Assembly: GCF_045863935.1 (NCBI RefSeq)
Contig: NZ_BTVP01000003.1
Span: 1-64,000 of the forward strand
DNA: 64,000 nucleotides
Direction of reading: 5' to 3'
Origin: Parvibaculum sp045863935
GTDB taxonomy: Bacteria > Pseudomonadota > Alphaproteobacteria > Parvibaculales > Parvibaculaceae
In this document: positions 41,908 through 49,742 of the stretch, piece after piece
How positions within the stretch are numbered: position 1 is the stretch's first letter
Layout: every line of letters starts with the position of its first letter
Program-made: the position numbers and the translations under genes
The notes under the pieces: generated by a model
What the model was told of the DNA's origin: nothing
Seen by the model: only the letters and a program-made list of their open reading frames with translations
Databases searched by the model: none

Positions 41908-44132
41908 CTCAGCTTCCCCGTCGCCTGGCCGAGCATGAGATAGACCTTGCCCGTGTCCGAGGTGAGGTAGGTATCCACGAGAATATTGTCGCGGTCGCGC
42001 GACGTCGCGGCGCCGAGCAGTTCCTCGAAACTGCCGAGGAAGCGGTCGACATGGGCGCGGAACTCGCTTTCCTTGCGGTATTTCTGCGCAATGCGGTCGT
42101 AGAGCTCGCGGCCCGCGAGATTGTAGAGACGGCGGGTGAAGACGTTGCGTTCGCCCGCCTGGTAGCGCTGCCAGAGTTCCGGCGGCGGGCTTTGTTCGAG
42201 CGCGCGGTCGAGGTCGATGGCGAGCGCCTGCAGCGTTTCGATGACATGCAGCGAGGCGCGCTGGAAATCGCGTTCGTTGCCGGCGAAGGCGTTCGGGCTG
42301 CCGCCGCGCCGTTCGGCTGCCGCCAGCAGTTCCGACATGCCCCAGCGGCGCTGGTCGCCGCCCGCGCGCTGTATTTCGGGCAGCGGCGCCGCCGCCTGCG
42401 GAAAGCTGCGTTCGGTGGAGGCCGGGTAGGGTTGCGGCGAGGAGCGGTCGAGCGTGCGTGCATGGCGCACGACGATTTCAGCGATGGTTGCGAGCGCCGA
42501 TATCTGTTCCTCGAGCACGTCCTTCAGCGCGTTGGCGCTCTCCGCCGCTTCGGCGGGAAGCTCCGACATGCGGTTTGCGAGTTCGTCCGTCGCCTCGTGC
42601 AGCGCGCGTCCGGCCTCGCGCGCGGTGCCGCCAAGGCCGATCATCGCGGCGTTGAAGCGGTCGGTGGCGTTGTCGCCATCGGCCGCCGCGCGTTCGACGA
42701 GCGCGCGCAGTTCGTCCGTCTTCGCGCCCACCTTGTCGCTCATCGTTTCCGTCGCCTGGATCACGTCGCTGGAGAGCGTGTGGGTCGCGGCAGTGAGCCG
42801 TTCCGTCGTTGCCGCGATCGCCTCGCTCGCCGCGCGCGACACGTCGTTCGACAGCGCGCCCGACGCCGCCTTCAGTTCGTCCACCGTCGCACCGATGGCG
42901 CGCGTCGCCGCGCCCGCCGAGCGGCTCACCGAGGTCGAGGCGTCGGCCGCCTCGTCGGCGCCGCGGCGGATTTCGCCGGCGATGCTTTCGCGAAGCGCGG
43001 CCGCGCGTGCCGCCGCCGCCTCGAAGATCGTGTCGAGGCCGGCGCTCAGGCTCGATACGGCCCGGCTGATTTCCGCCGTGTGACGGGCAAGCGCCTTGTC
43101 GGCCGCGCTCATGCCGTCGCGATGCGCCTCGAACACGGTTTCGAGCCGCTTGTGTTCTTCTTCCAGCCGTCCGGCGGCCTCCGCGACGATCTCGCGCTGG
43201 AGCTCGTAGCGCTTGCCGATTTCGTCCGCCTTCGACAGCGCCGTCTCCGCCACGACTTCGAGGCGCGAGCTCTGCCGGTCCAGCATCGCCGCCGTCTGGT
43301 CGGCGCCCGCGCGTGCCGCCTCGCTCGTGCGCGACAGGGCCTCCGCCTGTTCGGCCATGCGCTTGCCCGCGGCGTCGAGGTCGCCTTCCGCCTTGCCCGC
43401 AACGCCGCGCACGGCGTCCACCTGTTCGCGGATCGCACGCGAAATCGTGTCGCTTTCGCTGCCGAGCGTCCGGGCGATTTCCTCCAGGCTCTGCTTGTGG
43501 CGGGCGAGGAGGTCTTCCATCGTCCGTGTGCGGAATTCCGCGCGGCCCGAACCCCGGTCGATCTCCTCGACCTCGCGTTCCACGATCTCCCGGAGGTCGC
43601 CTGCCTGCTTCAGCGCCGCGTCGAGCCCTTCGCGCATCGCATCGAGTTCGCGGCGCACGGCCGACGAAATCGTCGTTATCTGGTCGGTCGCGAAGTCTTC
43701 TGGATCGGACAGGCGGATCGCCGTGCGGGCGAGCGCTTCCGACATGAGCTTCATTTCCTGTCCGCGCCAGATCGTCCAGGCGAGCATCCAGACGAGGAGG
43801 AGGGGGCCTGCCGCCGCCGCCACGACGGCGCCGGTCTCGAATTCGCCGAGCGCAGCCAGTCCCTCCGCGCCGTAGCGTCCCCACAGGAAGGCGGCCACCG
43901 CGCCGAGCCACAAAAGGCTCGCCAGCGCCGCCGCCAGCGGAATGCGCCTGGAAGGCCGCCGCGCGATCATGCGATAGAGCGCGCCGCCCGTCGGGCTGTC
44001 CTCGTTCGCCGCGCGCACGGGCGCGCCTGCCTCTGCGGGTTTTCCGGCGGCGGTTTCGCCGGGCGTCTCCCGCGGCGTATCGGAGGAGGCCAGATCCTTG
44101 TTTTTCATGAGCTTTCCCGGCGTCTGCGTCAT
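41904..44132 (-). CDS. Large two-TM coiled-coil protein of unknown function
   Basis: This about 742-residue protein has two transmembrane helices near residues 60-80 and 92-115 (LAAALASLLWLGAVAAFLWG, VVAAAAGPLLLVWMLAWTIW), then about 450 residues of Ala/Glu/Arg-rich coiled coil (apolipoprotein/MCP-like heptads such as EIARTLGSESDTISRAIREQ), and a conserved globular C-terminal domain ending YLTSDTGKVYLMLGQATGKLS. No enzymatic motif is visible. Architecture resembles polar scaffold proteins such as TipN, but I cannot prove homology. Start is uncertain (44132, 44141 or 44107). It is divergent from an HPt protein gene. Confidence 0.72.
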   Translation of the reverse strand: MTQTPGKLMKNKDLASSDTPRETPGETAAGKPAEAGAPVRAANEDSPTGGALYRMIARRPSRRIPLAAALASLLWLGAVAAFLWGRYGAEGLAALGEFETGAVVAAAAGPLLLVWMLAWTIWRGQEMKLMSEALARTAIRLSDPEDFATDQITTISSAVRRELDAMREGLDAALKQAGDLREIVEREVEEIDRGSGRAEFRTRTMEDLLARHKQSLEEIARTLGSESDTISRAIREQVDAVRGVAGKAEGDLDAAGKRMAEQAEALSRTSEAARAGADQTAAMLDRQSSRLEVVAETALSKADEIGKRYELQREIVAEAAGRLEEEHKRLETVFEAHRDGMSAADKALARHTAEISRAVSSLSAGLDTIFEAAAARAAALRESIAGEIRRGADEAADASTSVSRSAGAATRAIGATVDELKAASGALSNDVSRAASEAIAATTERLTAATHTLSSDVIQATETMSDKVGAKTDELRALVERAAADGDNATDRFNAAMIGLGGTAREAGRALHEATDELANRMSELPAEAAESANALKDVLEEQISALATIAEIVVRHARTLDRSSPQPYPASTERSFPQAAAPLPEIQRAGGDQRRWGMSELLAAAERRGGSPNAFAGNERDFQRASLHVIETLQALAIDLDRALEQSPPPELWQRYQAGERNVFTRRLYNLAGRELYDRIAQKYRKESEFRAHVDRFLGSFEELLGAATSRDRDNILVDTYLTSDTGKVYLMLGQATGKLS

Positions 44133-44458
44133 TGCAGCCATCTCAAGTTGTCGGACCCCGGCAAGGGCGTCAACCATGTCGCGCGCCGCCCTGCTGGCGA
44201 CAAAGAAAGCCCCCGCACACGGGGGGCATGCCGGGGGCAATTTTGAGGGGCTTACGCAGGACCGCGGCAGCCATTTTCACAAGGTTCTTCCGCGGCCCGT
44301 GTGTCTCACATTAGACCCTGTTTACCATAACTGCAAACGTGGGATGCAGCGCCGCGAACGGCCATTTTTTCGGGCGCGGGGAGACCCGCTTAACCAATCG
44401 GTATCGTCTTCGCTCCTACCATGAGGACATCAAATCGGAAGGCACAAGGAGCGGCGGC

Positions 44459-44845
44459 ATGAGACTCATGAGCCTCGCAAAGCGGATGGAACCCGGCGCC
44501 GCTTCACAGGATGCGCCCTGCGGCGCGGGACGCCCGATCGACCTCGTCCACCTCTCCAAATACACGCTCGGCAACCGCTCGCTCGAAAACGAGCTGCTCG
44601 GTCTCTTCCGCAACCAGGCGGATGTCTATATCGCGCGGCTCGACGAGGCCGCCGACGACACGGAATGGAAGAACGCCGCCCACAGCCTCAAGGGTTCCGC
44701 CCGTGGCCTCGGCGCCTGGACGCTTGCCGATCTCGCCGAAGAGGCCGAGGCAACGGCGCTCGCCGCGCGCGCGGGCATCATGGCCCGCATCCGCGAAGCA
44801 ACCGCCGCCGTCAACGCCTTCATCGACAGCTTCATGGAAGCGTGA
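44459..44845 (+). CDS. Histidine phosphotransfer (HPt) domain protein
   Basis: This 128-residue single-domain protein has an HPt helix bundle with the phospho-accepting His in WKNAAHSLKGSARGLGA. It relays phosphate between a hybrid kinase and a response regulator in the cytoplasm. The N-terminal 30 residues are unstructured-looking. ATG 44459 follows AAGGAGCGGCGG. It is a free-standing HPt with no kinase or regulator in the window. The neighbour on the other strand is the coiled-coil membrane protein, with about 325 bases between starts. Confidence 0.85.
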   Translation: MRLMSLAKRMEPGAASQDAPCGAGRPIDLVHLSKYTLGNRSLENELLGLFRNQADVYIARLDEAADDTEWKNAAHSLKGSARGLGAWTLADLAEEAEATALAARAGIMARIREATAAVNAFIDSFMEA

Positions 44846-44879
44846 CGCGGGAATTTCTCCGGTCTGCGAAATAATTATC

Positions 44880-44987
44880 GTCATTGCGAGGAGCGGCTAA
44901 GCCGCGACGCGGCAATCCAGGAGCCGCTTGCTCCGCGCCGGCCGCTCTGGATCGCCACGGCCGCCTTGCAGGCGGCCTCGCGATGAC
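44880..44987. repeat. Dispersed palindromic repeat, CGTCATTGCGAGG type
   Basis: The element begins GTCATTGCGAGGAGCGGC and ends GGCGGCCTCGCGATGAC, nearly perfect inverted ends with CGGCAATCCAGGAG and CTCTGGATCGCC inside. This is a well-known style of intergenic palindrome in alphaproteobacteria. It is non-coding. Confidence 0.75.
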
Positions 44988-45064
44988 AGTCCGTAGGGAA
45001 GTGCCGGGATGACAAAAGAGATTTTATCAGTCTACAGAATAAAGTTCGTCATGGCCCGGCTTGC

Positions 45065-45375
45065 CCCACTGCTGTCCGGTTTAATTTTCAATCCCGAATT
45101 TAACCGTCATGACCCGGCTTGTCCGGGTCATCCACGTCTTTCTTTCCTGCCTTCCGTGCCGCAAAGACGTGGATGGCCCGCATAAAGCGGGCCATGACGG
45201 CTTTGGGTTTTGAAAACGGCCCGGCTTTCTGAATTCGGAGCCGATCGGAACATCCGGGTGATCCAGTAAACTCAATTTCGCGGTTCCGAGTCCCGAGTGC
45301 TGGCGAACAGGCGTTTCGCTCGCAAAATCAAAAGCTTGAACCAGCCCGGGAAAATTTAAACCGGACAGCAGTGGG
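45065..45375. mobile_element. MITE-like element A, 311 bp
   Basis: The ends are inverted copies: CCCACTGCTGTCCGGTTTAA (45065-45084) and its exact complement ending at 45375. The flanks CTTGC (45060-45064) and CTTGT (45376-45380) look like a 5-bp target duplication with one mismatch. There is no transposase inside. It is inserted in a palindromic intergenic repeat and contains another copy of that repeat. Confidence 0.7.
45104..45200. repeat. Dispersed palindromic repeat, copy 2, inside MITE A
   Basis: CCGTCATGACCCGG at the start pairs with GCGGGCCATGACGG at the end; inner arms CCACGTCTTTCTTTCC and AAAGACGTGGATGGCC match copy 1 at 29759 almost base for base. Confidence 0.8.
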
Positions 45376-45489
45376 CTTGTCCGGGCCATCGACGTCCTGG
45401 CTGCAACGCAAGAAGAAAAAGACGTGGATGGCCCGCCCTTCTTTGAAATCACGGTGGGCGGGTCATGACGGTTGAGAGGCAGGGCAGGC

Positions 45490-46608
45490 CTACTCCTCCA
45501 CCATCTCCTTCACCATTTCCGCAATCGCCAGCGATGCCGTCAGCCCCGGGCTCTCGATCCCGAAGAGATTGACGAGGCCGGGCGTAAAGTGATCGAAGTA
45601 GTCGGATATGCGGAAATCATAGGACGGCCAGCTCGGTCCGTTCTGCTTCGGGCGCACGCCGGCATAGGCGGGGGCGAGCGCGCCGTCCTTCAGTCCCGGC
45701 CAATAGCGGCGGATCGCGTCGTAAAAGAGCGCCGCGCGCGACGGGTCGACCGCATAGTCCGGTTCCGTTCCCTCGGGGACGTCGATCCATTCGACATCAG
45801 GTCCGAAGCGCGCCTGACCGCCCATATCGAATGTGAGGTGAATACCAAGCCCGGCTTCCTCGGGCACTGGATAGATCAGTCTTGAGAAGGGCGCGCGTCC
45901 CGTCAGCGAAAAATAGTTTCCCTTGGCGAAGAAGGCGGGAGGCCTGCCCCAGGGATCGAGGCCTTCGATCTGTCCGGCCAGCGCGGGCGCCCAGAGCCCG
46001 GCTGCGTTCACAACCATCCGTGAACGGAGTTTCATTGGCTCTGCGCCCTCTACATGGACGGCAAAACCGGGTTTTTCCCTTCCAATCCTGGTCGCCGTCG
46101 AGTGAAAGGCGATCACGCCGCCCGCATCCTCGAAATCGCCCTGTAGGCTCAGCATATAGGCATGCGCATCGAAGATTCCGGTGGAGGGGGAGAGCAGTGC
46201 CGCCTCCACCCGGAGCGCCGGTTCCATTTCCAGCGCCTCGCGCTTCGTCAGCTCGCGCAGGTCGTGCACCCCGGCCTCCGGTGCGCGCTTCGCGATGCCG
46301 TGGAGTTCGGCAAACTCGCTCTTCCGCGTCGCGACGATCAGCTTGCCGCATTTCCGGTACGGCAGCCTGCGCGCCTCAAGATACGCATAAAGCCGCTCGC
46401 GGCCCTCCACGCAGAGCCGCGCCTTCAGGCTTCCGGGCGAATAATAGATGCCTGCATGGATCACCTCGCTGTTGCGCGCCGAGATTTCCGTCCCGATAGC
46501 GCCATGCCGCTCCAGCACCACCGTCTCATGCCCCGCCAGCGCCAGCGCCCGCGCGCAAGCAAGCCCCACGGCGCCTGCGCCGATTACCACGGCATCGATT
46601 TCGTGCAT
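45490..46608 (-). CDS. FAD-dependent L-2-hydroxyglutarate oxidase/dehydrogenase-like protein
   Basis: This 372-residue DAO-fold flavoprotein has the FAD motif VVIGAGAVGLACARALALAG at about residues 6-25, followed by HGAIGTEISARNSEVIHAGIYY, the signature of the LhgO/L2HGDH group. The C-terminal part has GVRPKQNGPSWPSYDFRI and LFGIESPGLTASLAIAEMV. The enzyme would oxidise L-2-hydroxyglutarate to 2-oxoglutarate, passing electrons to quinone or oxygen. I start at ATG 46608; a TTG three codons upstream is an alternative. It is isolated between two repeat-rich gaps. Confidence 0.87.
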   Translation of the reverse strand: MHEIDAVVIGAGAVGLACARALALAGHETVVLERHGAIGTEISARNSEVIHAGIYYSPGSLKARLCVEGRERLYAYLEARRLPYRKCGKLIVATRKSEFAELHGIAKRAPEAGVHDLRELTKREALEMEPALRVEAALLSPSTGIFDAHAYMLSLQGDFEDAGGVIAFHSTATRIGREKPGFAVHVEGAEPMKLRSRMVVNAAGLWAPALAGQIEGLDPWGRPPAFFAKGNYFSLTGRAPFSRLIYPVPEEAGLGIHLTFDMGGQARFGPDVEWIDVPEGTEPDYAVDPSRAALFYDAIRRYWPGLKDGALAPAYAGVRPKQNGPSWPSYDFRISDYFDHFTPGLVNLFGIESPGLTASLAIAEMVKEMVEE

Positions 46609-46634
46609 GTTGGTCAAAGAGGACGGCCTTCTTT

Positions 46635-46760
46635 TCCCTCGCCCTTATGGGGAGAGGGGTGAGAGGACGAAAGAAAGCTCCAGAGGAGCTTTCGTCCTCG
46701 AACGCCCGCCGAAGCGGCGTCAGCCGCGAAGGTGGGAAGGGTGAGGGGGCTTTCTATCAC
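46635..46760. repeat. Palindromic intergenic repeat, CCCTC...GAGGG type
   Basis: The inner hairpin GAAAGCTCCAGAGGAGCTTTC (arms of 8-9 bp) and outer CCCTCGCCC / GGGTGAGGG arms make a nested cruciform like the one at 62-236. It lies upstream of the hydroxyglutarate oxidase-like gene. Confidence 0.6.
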
Positions 46761-46963
46761 CTGAGCATTCTCTGCTTGATTGCCCGCGTGCGTCAAAGCT
46801 GTGCCGGAGAAAGGGGAGGGAGGCAAGGGGCTCTATCTACAGAACGTCATTGCCGGGCCGGACCGCAGGTCCGTGACCCGGCAATCCAGCATCCGCGCAA
46901 GCGGCGCCCTCTTCACATGACTCTGACCCGGTGTTCGCAGCAGCCCTGGATGCCTGGGTCGAG

Positions 46964-47202
46964 CCCACTGCTGTCCGGTTAAGCGGACTCCGGTTGCAGA
47001 AGTGAGGTTGTCGACTCCAACCAAAGTCGTCATGGCCCGATTTATTCGGGCCATCCACGTCTTTTCGGCAGGTAAAAACTGAAAAGAAGAAAGAAAGACG
47101 TGGATGACCCGGACGAGCCGGGTCATGACGAAAAAGGGAGAAAGTGCCGTGTCGCAAGTGGATTGAATCAAACCCTGCTCTTCTTAACCGGACGAGAGTG
47201 GG
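46964..47202. mobile_element. MITE-like element B, 239 bp
   Basis: The left end CCCACTGCTGTCCGGTTAAG (46964-46983) and the complement of the right end (47183-47202) match at 17 of 20 positions. The flanks are an exact 5-bp duplication, TCGAG (46959-46963 and 47203-47207). The first 17 bases equal those of element A. No transposase is inside. It carries a copy of the GTCATGGCCCG repeat at 47027-47130. Confidence 0.72.
47027..47130. repeat. Dispersed palindromic repeat, copy 4, inside MITE B
   Basis: GTCGTCATGGCCCGATTTAT at the start and GCCGGGTCATGACG at the end pair, with CATCCACGTCTTTTC and GAAAGACGTGGATG as inner arms. It is a diverged copy of the repeat at 29759 and 45104. Confidence 0.75.
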
Positions 47203-47531
47203 TCGAGCCCGGGCATGACGTGAAAGGGAAGCGGTCCAAAACCGGGGACAAGTTTTCGGGAAGAATCTTCTCCCCGCTTCCGGGGATAACTCGGCCTCTG
47301 CTCGCCGCGCCGCAACATATCCCCCTCATGCACCCGCGAAGAGAGGCGGCCCAAAAGACCGGCCGGAAAAATGCGGAGCGGGGATATCGGCGCCGTTTTT
47401 AACAGTTCGATGACATTCCGGTGACAGTCGCATCCGGCTTATCCCCGGCCTTCCAATCTTCCAATGAATTCAGCGGGTTGGGAGAGGGCGGCAAACCCCG
47501 AATTGTGACAGTGGGGTGCGAAAAGCCGTGA

Positions 47532-47641
47532 TTTGTCCCCGGATAGCGCTGATTTAATCCCCGGCGGCCGGCCGGTTTATCCCCGCAAGACACGCGATCT
47601 ATCCCCGCCAGCGCGGCGGTTTATCCCCGGAAGAGGCGCCG
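47532..47641 (+). repeat. Five-copy array of TTTATCCCCG with exact 22-bp period
   Basis: Copies start at 47532 (TTTGTCCCCGG), 47554 (TTAATCCCCGG), 47576 (TTTATCCCCGC), 47598 (TCTATCCCCGC) and 47620 (TTTATCCCCGG). The CCCC blocks lie at 47537, 47559, 47581, 47603 and 47625, exactly 22 bases apart, while the 12 bases between differ. A sixth copy is at 47439, and inverse copies lie near 47241, 47282 and 47380. Two helical turns per unit suggests an array of binding sites on one DNA face. Not a CRISPR: units are too short and spacers too short. Confidence 0.75.
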
Positions 47642-47674
47642 CCCGCGTGGGCCGGAAAACCATCCGTGAGCGGA

Positions 47675-49198
47675 TCAATATCGCGCGGCGGGGCGCGCCA
47701 CCGGCCCGTCATCCGTGATCGAGATGTGGGTCAGCGTCTGCTCGTCATGGTTCATGCGCCAGGAGAGAAGCCGCTGCGCATAGTCGAGCATCACGGGCAG
47801 GTATTCGGGGTCGTTCGCGCGGTTCACGAATTCGTCCGGGTCTTTTTCGAGATCGAAGAGGAGCGGCGGCAGCTTCGTGAAGTGCACATATTTGAATTTC
47901 TCGTCGCGGATCACGTTCATCGTGCATTGATGCATCGTCAATCCCAATCGCTTCTCCGCGCTGTCGTCGGCGGGGTCGCGGAAGTCGAATTCCCAATGCG
48001 CTTCGCTTCGCCATGTCGTTGGTTCGCGGCCTTCGAGGAAAGGCCTCAGCGATGCGCCGTCGCATTGCACCGGTATCTCGGCGCCGATCAGGTCGAGCAT
48101 GGTCGGCATGATGTCGACATTCTCTGTGAAGCGCGTCACGCGCGTTCCGCGTGCGCCGTCCGCCGCCTTGCGCGGGTCGCGGATGATGAGCGGGATGCGG
48201 TAGGACGCATCGAAATAGCCGCATTTTCCGATGAGCCAGTGATCGCCCATCTGCTCGCCGTGATCCGACGTGAAGACGATCAGCGTGTTGTCCCAGCGGC
48301 CCGTTTCCTTCAGGAAGGCGAAGACGCGGCCGAGCGCTTCGTCCACTTCCGACATCAGCCCGTAATAGACGGCCTTCAGCCTGCGGAGCTTCTTTTCGTT
48401 TGCCGGTGCGCGGAAGAGCTTGCGGCCAAGCTGATGTTCGAGCCAGGGATGCTGCGCGCCTTCCGCGTCATGCGTTTCCTTGCGCGCGAAGCCCGGCACC
48501 GTCTCCGGATCGTACATCGCGTTGAAGGGTTCGGGCGCGACGAAAGGCGGGTGCGGGCGCAGGATCGAAAGATGCGCGATGAAGGGCGCCGTTGATTCCG
48601 CGATGTAGCCGATCAGGCGATTGGTGAGATAGGACGTGTCGTCGATCTCCTTCGCATAGACGAGCGGGCGGGGTGCCGCCGCACCGTCTTCGTATTCGGG
48701 GCCCGGTGCGCGATGTCCATAGGCGAAGCGAATGTCGTCCGGCACCTCATGGCCGTTTTCCTTCAGCCAGTTCGTCCATGGCGTCGGCCATGTGCCCATC
48801 ATGCAGACAGGGCGGATGCCGGGCAGCGGTCCTTCATAGGTTCTGAGCCAGGGGCTTTCGGGATCTTCCTCGCGCGGGTCCTGGCTCGTGTCCGTGTATC
48901 CGAAGAGAACGGGATCGTAGCCGTGGCGTCCTGCTTCCTTCGCCCAGTTGGTGTGGCGCGCGTCGAGCGGCGTTCCGTTGGTGCCGGAGCGGTGGTTCTG
49001 CAGATACATGCCGGTGTGAAGCGAGGCGCGCGAAGGGCCGCAGGGAACGGCGTTCGCATAGTGCCGGGTGAAGAGCACGCCGTCCTTCGCCAGCGCGTCG
49101 AGGTTCGGTGTCCTGACCGCCGGGTGCCCCAATGCGGAGAGGCATTCGCCGCGCCACTGGTCCGCCGTGATGAAGAGAATATTGAGCCTGTCCGCCAT
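47675..49198 (-). CDS. Phosphonate monoester hydrolase-type sulfatase-superfamily enzyme
   Basis: This 507-residue enzyme of the alkaline phosphatase/sulfatase superfamily has the formylglycine motif VPCGPSRASLHTG with Cys53 as the residue to be oxidised. Metal ligands are in ITADQWRGE (Asp13) and FTSDHGEQMGDHWLIGK. From memory it matches the phosphonate monoester hydrolases of rhizobia and Burkholderia along its length, including YVHFTKLPPLLFDLEKDPDEF and LLSWRMNHDEQTLTH. Substrates would be phosphonate or phosphate diesters or sulfate esters. It needs a formylglycine-generating enzyme encoded elsewhere. ATG 49198 has GAAGGG upstream; the five-copy 22-bp array lies just past its 3' end. Confidence 0.88.
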   Translation of the reverse strand: MADRLNILFITADQWRGECLSALGHPAVRTPNLDALAKDGVLFTRHYANAVPCGPSRASLHTGMYLQNHRSGTNGTPLDARHTNWAKEAGRHGYDPVLFGYTDTSQDPREEDPESPWLRTYEGPLPGIRPVCMMGTWPTPWTNWLKENGHEVPDDIRFAYGHRAPGPEYEDGAAAPRPLVYAKEIDDTSYLTNRLIGYIAESTAPFIAHLSILRPHPPFVAPEPFNAMYDPETVPGFARKETHDAEGAQHPWLEHQLGRKLFRAPANEKKLRRLKAVYYGLMSEVDEALGRVFAFLKETGRWDNTLIVFTSDHGEQMGDHWLIGKCGYFDASYRIPLIIRDPRKAADGARGTRVTRFTENVDIMPTMLDLIGAEIPVQCDGASLRPFLEGREPTTWRSEAHWEFDFRDPADDSAEKRLGLTMHQCTMNVIRDEKFKYVHFTKLPPLLFDLEKDPDEFVNRANDPEYLPVMLDYAQRLLSWRMNHDEQTLTHISITDDGPVARPAARY

Positions 49199-49411
49199 TT
49201 CCAGCCCTTCCGGTCCTTGGTTTCCTGAGACTATGCGACGCCCGTGACAGGCGGACAACGGGCGCGATTATGAGGCTGACGCTGCGTCGAAAAAGCGCTC
49301 TCCCGATTGAGGGGTTGAAAAGAAATCGGCCCTGCGTCATGTATGTGCCGGTCCTTCGCGGGGCCCTCCGGCGCGGCCGGTTCCTTCCACCTCCGGACTA
49401 GAAAAAGCAAG

Positions 49412-49732
49412 ATGGCGAAGATCACCTATATCGAGCACAACGGCACGGAACACACCATCGATGTCGAGAGCGGCATGACGGTGATGGAAGGCGCCATCAA
49501 GAATTCCATTCCCGGCATCGATGCGGATTGCGGCGGCGCCTGCGCCTGCGCGACCTGCCATGTCTATGTCGCGGAAGCCTGGAAGGGCAAGGTCGGCCCG
49601 GCCGAGAGCATGGAAGAAGACATGCTCGACTTCGCCTTCGACGTGCGCGAGAACTCACGCCTGTCCTGTCAGATCAAGGTGACGGACGACCTCGACGGCC
49701 TCGTCGTGAACCTGCCCGAAAAGCAGTTCTGA
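49412..49732 (+). CDS. [2Fe-2S] ferredoxin, adrenodoxin/putidaredoxin type
   Basis: This 106-residue ferredoxin binds a [2Fe-2S] cluster through C-x5-C-x2-C in DCGGACACATCHVYV and a fourth Cys in SRLSCQIKV. The acidic stretch ESMEEDMLDFAFDV is the helix that P450s and reductases recognise in adrenodoxin-like ferredoxins. It can carry electrons from an FAD reductase to a P450 or to Fe-S assembly. It is monocistronic and lies near the FNR-ferredoxin pair, so it is one candidate partner for the CYP108-type enzyme in the window. ATG 49412 follows GCAAG. Confidence 0.93.
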   Translation: MAKITYIEHNGTEHTIDVESGMTVMEGAIKNSIPGIDADCGGACACATCHVYVAEAWKGKVGPAESMEEDMLDFAFDVRENSRLSCQIKVTDDLDGLVVNLPEKQF

Positions 49733-49742
49733 AGCGTTTTTC

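Larger units (their letters stand above)
45047..45471. repeat. Dispersed palindromic repeat, copy 3, split by a MITE-like element
   Basis: The left part (CGTCATGGCCCGGCTTG, 45047-45063) and the right part (from 45376 to 45471, ending GGGCGGGTCATGACGG) together form a repeat like that at 29759-29878, interrupted by 311 bases. Rejoining the halves at CTTG restores the expected order CGGCTTG-TCCGGGCCATC. Confidence 0.7.
44846..45489. other. 644-bp intergenic span made of nested repeats
   Basis: No gene is supported. The span holds a GTCATTGCGAGG palindrome (44880-44987), a split GTCATGGCCCGG repeat (45047-45471), a MITE-like element inside that repeat (45065-45375) and a further intact copy of the repeat inside the MITE (45104-45200). 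Confidence 0.7.
46845..47220. repeat. Palindromic repeat GTCATTGCCGGGCC type, split by MITE B
   Basis: The left part starts CGTCATTGCCGGGCC and reaches CTGGATGCCTGGGTCGAG; the right part TCGAGCCCGGGCATGACG completes the palindrome after MITE B. Inside the left part are CCGGACCGCAGGTCCG and CGGCAATCCAG. Confidence 0.65.
46609..47674. other. 1066-bp intergenic span with repeats, a MITE and a phased motif array
   Basis: No gene is supported. From left to right it contains a CCCTC...GAGGG palindrome (46635-46760), a GTCATTGCCGGGCC repeat (46845-47220) split by MITE-like element B (46964-47202), and a region from 47241 to 47641 with at least ten copies of a TATCCCC/TGTCCCC motif in both orientations. 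Confidence 0.65.

Noticed and set aside
42051..44246. 731-codon forward open frame
   Set aside because: It is antisense to the coiled-coil protein and is composed of Arg/Ala/His-rich low-complexity sequence typical of shadow frames.
46964..47202. Complete insertion sequence
   Set aside because: The element is 239 bp and has no room for, or trace of, a transposase; it can only be non-autonomous.
47532..47641. Possible CRISPR array in the 22-bp-phased repeats
   Set aside because: The repeated core is about 10 bp with 12-bp spacers, far below CRISPR dimensions, and there are no cas genes nearby.
47241..47641. Chromosomal origin of replication
   Set aside because: The motif differs from the DnaA box in two of nine positions, there is no AT-rich unwinding stretch and no hemE, dnaA, dnaN or parAB nearby. 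It is kept only as one reading of the finding.
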